NCBI GenBank assembly: GCA_017530465.1
Contig: JAFXMJ010000267.1
Coordinates: forward strand, 1-11,771
Source of the DNA: Bacteroidales bacterium
GTDB lineage: Bacteria > Bacteroidota > Bacteroidia > Bacteroidales > UBA3824
Direction: 5' to 3'
Length of the DNA stretch: 11,771 nt
Below, piece by piece: positions 1 through 5,866 of this stretch (positions within the stretch are counted from its first letter, which is position 1; each line of letters opens with the position of its first letter). The position numbers and the translations under genes are program-made. The notes under the pieces are model-generated. The model did not search any database. It was not told where the DNA came from and saw only the letters and a program-made list of their open reading frames with translations.

Positions 1-31
1 CTTTTTAGACAGCCATTTTTGTATAGAATCC

Positions 32-604
32 TTATGCCAATCCAGCAAATCCCATGAATGCCATCGCCAAGATGCCGGCAGTGATGAAAGCGATTGGAAC
101 GCCTTTCATACCTTCGGGAACGTCGGCGAGTTCGAGTTGCTCGCGTAGACCAGCGAAGATTGTCAAGGCGAGACCGTAGCCGATGGCATTGGCAGCTGCA
201 TAAACTGCTGCTTCGGCGGGGCCGTAGGTCGCTTTGCCCGCTACCTCGATGGCAACACCAAGCACGGTACAGTTGGTGGTGATTAGCGGCAGGAAAATGC
301 CTAACGCCTGATACAACGAGGGCGAAACTTTCTTCAAGACGAGTTCCACAATCTGCACCAACGATGCAATCACGAGGATGAACGAAATGGTCTGCATAAA
401 CTCAACGCCCATGCTGACGAGGAGTTTTTGGATGTAGAACGTCACGAGCGTCGCAATTACCATCACAAAAGTAACCGCGCCCGACATGCCGACGGCAGTG
501 CTTACCTTGTTGCTGACTCCAAGAAACGGACAGATGCCGAGAAACTTGCTCAGCACAACGTTGTTGACGAATATCGCCGAGATGATGATGAGAATGTAAT
601 CCAT
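32..604 (-). CDS. rnfA: Ion-translocating electron transport complex subunit RnfA
   Basis: Membrane subunit of Rnf, the inner-membrane complex that passes electrons from reduced ferredoxin to NAD+ and exports Na+ or H+. The 190-residue product has the family's usual length and is almost entirely hydrophobic, with about six membrane segments. It carries the two half-channel signatures: a Cys-Pro motif at Cys25 (ICPFLGVS) and Cys112 in TNCTVLG. In Rnf and Nqr complexes the equivalent cysteines, together with the pair in RnfE, hold an iron-sulfur cluster within the membrane. It is the last rnf gene in the window, and its ATG lies 3 nt after the rnfE stop. It differs from the homologous NqrE by context, since rnfB and rnfC lie in the same operon. 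The 31 nt downstream show no terminator, so the transcript may continue past the window edge. Which ion is pumped cannot be read from the sequence. Confidence 0.97.
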   Translation of the reverse strand: MDYILIIISAIFVNNVVLSKFLGICPFLGVSNKVSTAVGMSGAVTFVMVIATLVTFYIQKLLVSMGVEFMQTISFILVIASLVQIVELVLKKVSPSLYQALGIFLPLITTNCTVLGVAIEVAGKATYGPAEAAVYAAANAIGYGLALTIFAGLREQLELADVPEGMKGVPIAFITAGILAMAFMGFAGLA

Positions 605-607
605 GGC

Positions 608-1207
608 TTAGTCCTCCTTCTTGTAAATTTTGTTAGACAATCGTTTGGAAACGGCTATCAGGTAGCCAAGCACCAAGAATGCGCCCGGAGCGAGTACAAA
701 ACCTATGATGCCGTCGCCTTCCATAAATTTGAATCCAAACACTGCGCCCGAACCCAATATCTCGCGGATTGCGCCCAATACCGTGAGCGCAAGCGTGAAT
801 CCGAAGCCCATTCCAAGGCCGTCCAACGCCGAATCCACAATGCCGTTTTTGCTGGCAAAAGCCTCAGCGCGTCCGAGGACGATACAATTGACCACTATCA
901 ACGGTATGAACAGACCCAAGCTCTCGTTCAAATCCGGAAGGTAAGCCGCCAAGATTTGTTGGAGGATTGTTACCAACGAGGCGATTACAACGATGTACGC
1001 CGGGATATGGACGTTGTCGGGAATGAAGTTTTTGATGGCGGAGATGATGACGTTCGACAGCAATATCACAAACGTCGTCGCAAGGCCCATGCCCAAGCCG
1101 TTGATAGCCGACGTGGTGACGCCCAACGTGGGGCACATACCCAATATCAGCACCAATGCCGGGTTCTCCTTCAAGAGGCCTTTGGTTAATATCGATAATT
1201 TGCTCAT
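608..1207 (-). CDS. rnfE: Ion-translocating electron transport complex subunit RnfE
   Basis: Second of the paired, mutually homologous membrane subunits of Rnf; it packs against RnfA in the inner membrane. The 199-residue protein has about six hydrophobic segments. It carries Cys25 in GMCPTLGV and Cys108 in VVNCIVLGRAEAFA, the two ligands expected from this half of the RnfA/RnfE intramembrane iron-sulfur site. The short NPALV segment just before the first cysteine and the GRAEAFASKNG loop are typical of RnfE rather than RnfA. The C-terminus is basic then acidic (SKRLSNKIYKKED), and its codons double as the rnfA ribosome binding site. It is preceded by the operon's longest gap (79 nt), which holds tandem repeats and a stem-loop and may tune its expression. 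NqrD is the closest alternative and is excluded by the surrounding genes. Confidence 0.97.
   Translation of the reverse strand: MSKLSILTKGLLKENPALVLILGMCPTLGVTTSAINGLGMGLATTFVILLSNVIISAIKNFIPDNVHIPAYIVVIASLVTILQQILAAYLPDLNESLGLFIPLIVVNCIVLGRAEAFASKNGIVDSALDGLGMGFGFTLALTVLGAIREILGSGAVFGFKFMEGDGIIGFVLAPGAFLVLGYLIAVSKRLSNKIYKKED
612..619 (-). promoter_or_regulatory. Strong Shine-Dalgarno site of rnfA inside the 3' end of rnfE
   Basis: On the minus strand the last codons of rnfE read AAGAAGGAGGACTAA. They contain AAGGAGGA, a near-perfect anti-16S match, 7 nt before the rnfA ATG. None of the other rnf starts in this window shows such a site; they have A-rich leaders, as is usual in Bacteroidota. 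It supports the rnfA start and suggests translation coupled to rnfE termination. Confidence 0.7.
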
Positions 1208-1233
1208 TTCATTTGATGATTTAATGATTTTGG

Positions 1234-1277
1234 GATTTGTTGATTTCTTTCCTCAATAAATCTTTCCTCAACAAATC
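1234..1277 (-). other. Stem-loop in the rnfG-rnfE intergenic transcript
   Basis: A perfect 10-bp inverted repeat, GATTTGTTGA (1268-1277 on the minus strand) and TCAACAAATC (1234-1243), encloses a 24-nt purine-rich loop that contains a GAGGAAAG core. No U-run follows the stem, so it is not a standard intrinsic terminator. It could be a processing or stability element in the operon mRNA. The stem is AU-rich, so its stability is modest. Confidence 0.5.
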
Positions 1278-1286
1278 TCTCCTCAA
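1242..1286 (-). repeat. Three tandem 15-nt repeats between rnfG and rnfE
   Basis: Read on the minus strand, directly after the rnfG stop: TTGAGGAGAGATTTG, TTGAGGAAAGATTTA and TTGAGGAAAGAAATC. The first two units differ at two of 15 positions. The third keeps TTGAGGAAAGA and then diverges. Each unit has a GAGGA core resembling a Shine-Dalgarno sequence, but none lies at normal distance from the rnfE ATG; the nearest is about 35 nt upstream. Confidence 0.85.
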
Positions 1287-1946
1287 TTATTTGTCTTTGT
1301 CAATTTCGCTTTCGTTGGCGTTGGAATTGGACGTTGCGCCGGAGTGTGCCTCCACGGATTTGCCGAGGTGGGTCATCAGGGCGTCGTAGGCGGTCTGCAC
1401 TGCGTGAGCGTATGCTCGCGAAGTGATTGTTGCCGCAGAGATTGCGTCAACGTCACCTTTTTTTCCGTCACGCTCGTCCTTCTTTACCCAAAGGTGGAAG
1501 GCATTGGGATTTTTGCCGTTGAACTGGTCGTGGTATTTTGGCTCAATTGCCTTCTGACCAAGACCGGGTGTCTCCGCCAAAGCTGTCGCCTGGGTGTTGA
1601 TGATGGTGCCGTCGGGCAGGAATCCCGTCAAAACCTCCACATGTCCGTTGTAACCGTTCATATTGCCCGCCTTGACAGCGTAACCGACCGGCTGACCACC
1701 TTTTTTGGCGACGTAACATTGATAGGTCTCGCCATTGAGGGATATTGAAACGGCATCCTTCACGGGGTCGTTGTCGTGTTCGGGAAGTACTAGTTTCAGC
1801 GACGCCTGCTCCTTTTCGTCCTTCTGCTGCTGAATGGTGTCCTTGGTAGCATCGTATATGGCGGCTACACCGGCGGAGCATATCACGGCTATCAGCAACA
1901 GCACTACTACCATCTGTATGATGGTGGGGTTTTTCTTGTCTATCAT
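1287..1946 (-). CDS. rnfG: Rnf complex subunit RnfG, covalent flavoprotein
   Basis: Periplasm-facing flavoprotein subunit of Rnf, with one N-terminal membrane anchor (about residues 10-31) and an FMN-binding domain. The FMN attachment motif is DVDAISAATITS, with Thr173 as the expected acceptor for the flavin transferase ApbE, which is not in the window. The usual SGAT reads SAAT here, with Ala in place of Gly. GQPVGYAVKA, GYNGHVEV and ETPGLGQKA are recognisable RnfG/NqrC core motifs. The protein is 219 residues. Its C-terminus (about 195-219) is a polar Ser/Asn/Glu-rich tail containing a second SGAT (202-205), also with an acidic residue three positions before the Ser. The start lies 4 nt after the rnfD stop, so the two are probably translated together. 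Confidence 0.96.
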   Translation of the reverse strand: MIDKKNPTIIQMVVVLLLIAVICSAGVAAIYDATKDTIQQQKDEKEQASLKLVLPEHDNDPVKDAVSISLNGETYQCYVAKKGGQPVGYAVKAGNMNGYNGHVEVLTGFLPDGTIINTQATALAETPGLGQKAIEPKYHDQFNGKNPNAFHLWVKKDERDGKKGDVDAISAATITSRAYAHAVQTAYDALMTHLGKSVEAHSGATSNSNANESEIDKDK

Positions 1947-1950
1947 GGTG

Positions 1951-2937
1951 TTATTTGGTTTTAGTCTCGCCGAAACGGGTGGGTTTAAACTTCTTGTTGA
2001 TTAGCGGTGTCACGGCGTTCATCAGCAGAATAGCGAAGCTCATGCCCTCGGGGTAGCTGCCCCAAAGTCTGATGATTACCGTCAAAAGACCTATGCCAAC
2101 GCCATAGATCAGCTTGCCCTTGTCGCTCATCGGCGATGTCACGTAATCGGTAGCCATGAAAATAGCGCCGAGCAAGAGGCCGCCGCCGAGCAGGTGGTAC
2201 AACGGATTGACGCACATTGTCGGGTCAATAAGCCATACGAGCGAGGTGAATATCGCCACGGTGGCAATTATCGAAACCGGTATGTGCCAAGTGATTATCT
2301 TGCGCCAAATCATATAGATGCCGCCAATAATCAACGCCAATGCAGCAATTTCGCCAAGCGACCCGCCCATTGCACCCATGAGCATGTCAACAGGCTGAAT
2401 TGCATCAAGAGCACTATGGTCTATTTCAGGTCTGGGTTTCATAAAACTCATTGGAGTTGCGCCCGTTACAGCGTCTAAGTAGTTGAGGCGGTTTTCGATT
2501 GGCTTGGGCCAGGTGGTCATCTGCTGCGGGAAGGAGATGAGAAGGAACACACGACCCACGAGAGCCGGATTGAAGAGGTTTTGTCCCAATCCTCCGAAAG
2601 TCATTTTGGCGACACCGATTGCCACCAATGCGCCAATCATAACGATGAAAGGGTTGATGTTGCTCGGGAGGTTGAAGGCGAGGAGTACGCCGGTGAGGAT
2701 TGCGCTGCCGTCGCAGATTTGCGGCTTGGTCTTGAGTATGTATTTGGCTATCAGCCACTCAAACAATACGCAGAATCCCACCGAAACAAGCGTTGTGATT
2801 AGCGCGCCTATTCCGAAAAAGTAGAGCGAGAAGAGGAACGCCGGTACGAGTGCCATCAATACGCCAAACATGAGGCTGCTGACAGTCTCCTTGCCTTTGG
2901 CGTGGGGCGATGGCGATATGGTTAACAAATTGCTCAT
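1951..2937 (-). CDS. rnfD: Rnf complex subunit RnfD, membrane flavoprotein
   Basis: Multi-spanning inner-membrane subunit, homologous to NqrB, that carries a covalently bound FMN on the electron path through Rnf. The 328-residue protein begins with the family's SPSPHAKG segment and then alternates hydrophobic helices with conserved loops. GGLGQNLFNPALVGRVFL (about 115-132) is the signature loop. DAVTGATPMS contains the flavinylation motif TGAT, with Thr161 as the predicted FMN acceptor. GSLGEIAALALIIGG (192-206) and the later FMATDYVTSPMS segment are also typical. It is shorter than NqrB and lacks NqrB's extended N-terminus. It follows rnfC after 30 nt and precedes rnfG by 4 nt. No ribosome binding site is evident upstream of its ATG. 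Confidence 0.97.
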   Translation of the reverse strand: MSNLLTISPSPHAKGKETVSSLMFGVLMALVPAFLFSLYFFGIGALITTLVSVGFCVLFEWLIAKYILKTKPQICDGSAILTGVLLAFNLPSNINPFIVMIGALVAIGVAKMTFGGLGQNLFNPALVGRVFLLISFPQQMTTWPKPIENRLNYLDAVTGATPMSFMKPRPEIDHSALDAIQPVDMLMGAMGGSLGEIAALALIIGGIYMIWRKIITWHIPVSIIATVAIFTSLVWLIDPTMCVNPLYHLLGGGLLLGAIFMATDYVTSPMSDKGKLIYGVGIGLLTVIIRLWGSYPEGMSFAILLMNAVTPLINKKFKPTRFGETKTK

Positions 2938-2967
2938 TTTGTCGATGTTATAATAGTGGAAGGATGA

Positions 2968-4308
2968 TTATTTTTTTCGTGATCTAATGATTGCCATTAC
3001 TTTGCCCTTGCCGAAGTTCATATAGTCGAGTATCGGACGGTTGGACGGACAGGCAAACATACAGCAGCCGCAGGAGATGCAGTCGGTGATGTGATTGGCC
3101 TCCAGGTCGTCAAACCTCTTGAGCTTGGCAAGTTTTGAGAGTAGGTATGGCTCGAGACCCATCGGACAGGCGTCAACGCACTTGCCGCAACGGATGCAGG
3201 CGGCGGGTTCGCCACGGTGCGCGAGCGACTTGGGGAGCATCAGGATGCCCGACGTGCCTTTTGCAACCGGGATTTCGAGCGAATTGATAGCCTTGCCCAT
3301 CATAGGACCACCCGAAATGAGTTTTTCGGTGTCTTCGGGCATACCGCCAACGGCTTCGATGAGCGCGCTTATCGGCGTGCCAATCCTTACGAGGAAGTTG
3401 CCGGGGTTTTTCACGCTGTCGCCAGTGACAGTCACCACCCTCTCGAAGAGCGGCTTGTTTTTCATTACGGCTTCATATACGGCAACGGCTGTGCCCGCGT
3501 TATCTACCACTGCGCCCACATCTATCGGCAGATGCGGTGGCGGCGGCACTTCGCGTCCAAGGATGGCTTTAATCAAGTGTTTTTCAGAGCCTTGGGGATA
3601 TTTCAATTTCAATGGCACTACGGTGATGCCGGGGTAATTGGCTGAGAGTTTGGTGAGGTATTCGATGGCGTCGGGCTTGTTTTGCTCGATGCCGATGTAT
3701 GCGCGGTCGCACTTGACGGCTTTCATCAGGAGCTGCGTGCCTATCATGAGTTCCTCGCCCTTCTCGAGCATTACACGGTGGTCGGCGGTCAGGTATGGCT
3801 CGCACTCCACGGCGTTGATGAGCACCGCATCGGCTTTTTTGCCCTCAGGCACCATCAGCTTGACCCTCGTGGGGAATGTTGCGCCGCCCATACCGACTAT
3901 GCCAGCCTCGTGCACCTTATTAATAATGTCTTCGGGCTTGAGGTCATCAATGTTGCGCTTGATGTCCGGGGAGCGGTCGATGGATTCGTCCCATTCGTCG
4001 CCTTCCACTGTAATGAATACAGCCTGTTTGGTGTAGCCCGAGGCGTCAGCCACAGGGCCGATGTTTTTCACCGTGCCGCTCACCGACGAGTGGATGTTGG
4101 CGGAGACAAATCCGGTGGCTTTAGCAATCAGCTGCCCCACCTTCACCTTGTCGCCTTTCTGGACGATGATTTCAGCGGGCGCACCGATGTGCATTGCGCA
4201 TGGAATCGCAACCGTCTGAGGCACTGCAAGCGGGGTGATAGGTTTTGCGGCAGTGATTTTTTTGTCGGCGGGATGGACGCCGCCCATTTGAAAAGTCTTT
4301 AATTCCAT
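2968..4308 (-). CDS. rnfC: Rnf complex subunit RnfC, NADH-binding iron-sulfur flavoprotein
   Basis: Peripheral cytoplasmic subunit where NAD+ is reduced (or NADH oxidised). The 446-residue protein starts with the family's GGVHP segment and a lipoyl-like sandwich region (about 25-100; GDKVKVGQLIA). The flavin/NADH-binding core follows, marked by GIVGMGGATFPTRVKL (136-151) and INAVECEPYLTADHR (164-178). GGPMMGKA lies at 333-340. Two 4Fe-4S motifs close the protein: Cys371/374/377/381 and Cys410/413/416/420. The second motif has an extra cysteine at 415. The protein is close to the clostridial and Bacteroides length and lacks the long repetitive tail of the E. coli homologue RsxC. Its ATG begins 2 nt after the rnfB stop, so rnfB and rnfC are probably translationally coupled. 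Confidence 0.97.
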   Translation of the reverse strand: MELKTFQMGGVHPADKKITAAKPITPLAVPQTVAIPCAMHIGAPAEIIVQKGDKVKVGQLIAKATGFVSANIHSSVSGTVKNIGPVADASGYTKQAVFITVEGDEWDESIDRSPDIKRNIDDLKPEDIINKVHEAGIVGMGGATFPTRVKLMVPEGKKADAVLINAVECEPYLTADHRVMLEKGEELMIGTQLLMKAVKCDRAYIGIEQNKPDAIEYLTKLSANYPGITVVPLKLKYPQGSEKHLIKAILGREVPPPPHLPIDVGAVVDNAGTAVAVYEAVMKNKPLFERVVTVTGDSVKNPGNFLVRIGTPISALIEAVGGMPEDTEKLISGGPMMGKAINSLEIPVAKGTSGILMLPKSLAHRGEPAACIRCGKCVDACPMGLEPYLLSKLAKLKRFDDLEANHITDCISCGCCMFACPSNRPILDYMNFGKGKVMAIIRSRKK

Positions 4309-4310
4309 GT

Positions 4311-5216
4311 CTATTGATTTTCAGATTTTTTTTCGGGGTTAGGTTGTGCAGCTGTCTGCTCTGCCTTGGCAGGCGCGGCTGCATCTTCGGTCTTGGGTTT
4401 GCGCGGCGGGAAGTTTTCTTCCTTGATGGCACCGGTGGGACACTGCTCCACGCATTTGCGGCACATCTTGCACTTGTTGAAGTCGATGTAGGCTACATTG
4501 TTTTCCACGGTGATGGCCTCGAATGGGCAGGTCTTGGCGCACTTGCCGCAGCCGATACAAGCCGACGAACAAGCTTTCTTTGCCACTGCGCCCTTGTCTT
4601 TGTTGATGCACGATACAAAGACCTTGCGGAATTTCGGGGCTTTTTTGCGGAGCTCAATTACAACTTTTGGACAAGCCTTGACGCATGCGCCACAGCCAGT
4701 ACATTTTTCGTCATTGACCTCCGGCAGACCTGTCTCGTGGTTGATTTTGATTGCGCCAAATTGGCAGACGCTCTCGCAGTCGCCGAGTCCGATGCAGCCA
4801 AAGGAGCAACCCGTCTCGCCGCCGTATGTCGCACTCGCGATTGCGCAGGTCTTTGCGCCCTCGTAGTTGCTGGTCTTTGGGCGGCAGTCCTTGCTGCCAC
4901 GACACCTTACGACGGCTATTTTTGCATCAGCCGCCACAGCCTCCACGCCAAGCACCTCAGCCACTTTTTTCATGACGTCGTTGCCACCGGCGGTGCAGAC
5001 CTTTCCATTGAAGTCCTTGACGCACGCCTCGGCAAAATTGCGGCATCCGGCGTATCCGCAGCCGCCGCAGTTGGCGCCCGGCAGACACTCCGCCACCTGG
5101 TCGATGCGCGGGTCTTCCTCCACCTTGAATTTTCTTGCTATCACATACAATATCACGGCGGCAAGTATCGCTATGCCACCCAATATCAATATGGATATCA
5201 CGATTACATTATCCAT
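4311..5216 (-). CDS. rnfB: Rnf complex subunit RnfB, long multi-cluster ferredoxin-type form
   Basis: Electron-entry subunit of Rnf, believed to accept electrons from reduced ferredoxin. It has an N-terminal membrane anchor (about 5-27). Next is a 4Fe-4S domain with the pattern Cys44-Cys50-Cys53-Cys58 (LPGANCGGCGYAGC). A further Cys group lies at 105/111/124, and Cys137/141/147/151 follow. Three ferredoxin-type clusters come last: 172/175/178/182, 220/223/226/230 and 249/252/255/259. I count 27 cysteines in 301 residues. This is the long form seen in Bacteroidota and acetogenic clostridia; enterobacterial RsxB is near 190 residues with fewer clusters. The last 30 or so residues form a charged Pro/Ala tail without cysteines. 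It is placed first among the rnf genes, 21 nt after rseC, with an A-rich leader and no clear ribosome binding site. Confidence 0.97.
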   Translation of the reverse strand: MDNVIVISILILGGIAILAAVILYVIARKFKVEEDPRIDQVAECLPGANCGGCGYAGCRNFAEACVKDFNGKVCTAGGNDVMKKVAEVLGVEAVAADAKIAVVRCRGSKDCRPKTSNYEGAKTCAIASATYGGETGCSFGCIGLGDCESVCQFGAIKINHETGLPEVNDEKCTGCGACVKACPKVVIELRKKAPKFRKVFVSCINKDKGAVAKKACSSACIGCGKCAKTCPFEAITVENNVAYIDFNKCKMCRKCVEQCPTGAIKEENFPPRKPKTEDAAAPAKAEQTAAQPNPEKKSENQ

Positions 5217-5237
5217 TTTTCGTTTTTGATTGTTGTT

Positions 5238-5648
5238 TTAAAATATTTTGAATTTGAATTTGCGTCGCAATTTGTGCCTCAGCATATATAATATAGTGTA
5301 ATACACCGGCAACACCGCCAATCCGCTTACGCAGCCAATGTCCTGGCTGCCAGTAATTGCAATTAGCGTAAACATCACTGCAAACATCAGCACCAACGGC
5401 AATACGTATGCAAGCAACACGCTGCTCATGGCAAGTGTGGGCGTGAACGAAACCCTCACCTGCTGCCCGACCTTGAATTCCTGCCCTGGCTCCGCCTCCG
5501 CCTCCACGCGGACGCGCTTGCCATTGGTATGACAAAGGCCTTTGGCTTGGCATGTGCCACATGCCTCGCTCACAAGAATTTCGGCAACTACCTTGCTACC
5601 AGATATTTCTACGACTTGTCCGTCGTGGTTGATGCTGTCGTGGTTCAT
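5238..5648 (-). CDS. RseC/MucC-family membrane protein, first gene of the rnf operon
   Basis: A 136-residue inner-membrane protein of the RseC/MucC family (SoxR-reducing system protein RseC). The N-terminal soluble part begins DGQVVEISGSKVVAEI and holds a cysteine trio, Cys30, Cys33 and Cys39 (ACGTCQAKGLC). VGQQVRVSF follows, then two hydrophobic segments (about 73-97 and 102-122) and a strongly basic C-terminus (RHKLRRKFKFK). In E. coli, RseC works with the Rnf-like Rsx complex to keep SoxR reduced. Here the gene heads the rnf operon, so a role in assembly, regulation or redox tuning of Rnf is a reasonable inference but is not shown by the sequence. A promoter-like sequence lies just upstream at 5675-5705. 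An alternative ATG six codons in would remove only MNHDSI, so the exact start is slightly uncertain. Family assignment rests on the cysteine pattern, the topology and the location. Confidence 0.85.
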   Translation of the reverse strand: MNHDSINHDGQVVEISGSKVVAEILVSEACGTCQAKGLCHTNGKRVRVEAEAEPGQEFKVGQQVRVSFTPTLAMSSVLLAYVLPLVLMFAVMFTLIAITGSQDIGCVSGLAVLPVYYTILYMLRHKLRRKFKFKIF

Positions 5649-5674
5649 ACGATGATGTGTATCATTACAAACTA

Positions 5675-5705
5675 CAAAATTAAATAATTGTTATGAAAAA
5701 CGAAA
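5675..5705 (-). promoter_or_regulatory. Candidate promoter of the rseC-rnf operon
   Basis: The minus strand reads TAATTTTG (5675-5682), which fits the Bacteroidota -7 consensus TAnnTTTG. TTTC (5702-5705), close to the -33 TTTG, lies 19 nt upstream. Transcription would start near 5668 and give a leader of about 20 nt before the rseC ATG at 5648. A short dyad ATGAT-GTGT-ATCAT (5652-5665) lies in that leader. Confidence 0.55.
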
Positions 5706-5742
5706 TTTTTTTGACGGAACGGGTGATTTTTTTGATAGGAAC
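5705..5742. repeat. Near-direct repeats in the divergent rnf / glutaminyl cyclotransferase promoter region
   Basis: ATTTTTTTGACGGAAC (5705-5720) and ATTTTTTTGATAGGAAC (5726-5742) start 21 bp apart, about two DNA turns. Both share seven T, GA and a terminal GGAAC. The first copy touches the proposed -33 element of the rnf promoter. Further along, GTTAA occurs at 5747, 5770 and 5781. These may be regulator sites, but AT-rich spacers produce such repeats by chance. The rest of the 5649-5866 spacer shows no gene. Confidence 0.4.
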
Positions 5743-5813
5743 AAGTGTTAATTGGCGGTGTTTTAAGAAGTTAACATAAAGTTAATATTTACTTTTTTTT
5801 CATGATAACGCCA

Positions 5814-5841
5814 TTGTTATTATAAATAAAGTGTATCTTTG
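5814..5841 (+). promoter_or_regulatory. Candidate promoter of the glutaminyl cyclotransferase gene
   Basis: TATCTTTG (5834-5841, followed by CAG) matches the Bacteroidota -7 element. TTG at 5814-5816 could be the -33 element, with a spacer of 17, slightly short. The leader to the ATG at 5867 is then about 20 nt. This position also shows that the in-frame GTG at 5831 cannot be the start codon, because it lies in the promoter. Confidence 0.65.
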
Positions 5842-5866
5842 CAGCCGAAATAAAAAAACACAGTTT

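Noticed and set aside
1..31. Terminator or downstream gene after rnfA
   Set aside because: Only 31 nt are visible; they show no hairpin, and the short ATG frame there stops after three codons.
428..1189. 253-codon plus-strand frame opposite rnfE and the start of rnfA
   Set aside because: Shadow of hydrophobic genes. Its translation is highly charged and low-complexity, spans the rnfE/rnfA junction and matches no family I know.
32..1207. NqrD/NqrE assignment instead of RnfE/RnfA
   Set aside because: The paralogous families look alike, but the operon also contains rnfB, rnfC and rseC and lacks nqrA and nqrF.
1204..1212. Two-codon frame ATG AAA TGA just before the rnfE ATG
   Set aside because: Overlaps the rnfE start by chance in an A-rich leader; too short to support.
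3682..4302. 206-codon plus-strand frame opposite rnfC
   Set aside because: Antisense to conserved RnfC domains, with no promoter and no recognisable motif.
4314..5291. 325-codon plus-strand frame opposite rnfB
   Set aside because: Antisense shadow of the cysteine-rich rnfB. The rnfB frame carries all the iron-sulfur motifs; the shadow has none.
5831..5866. In-frame GTG at 5831 as start of the cyclotransferase
   Set aside because: The codon lies at the TATCTTTG promoter element, so it would not be transcribed. The resulting N-terminus would also place polar residues before an otherwise complete lipoprotein signal starting at 5867.
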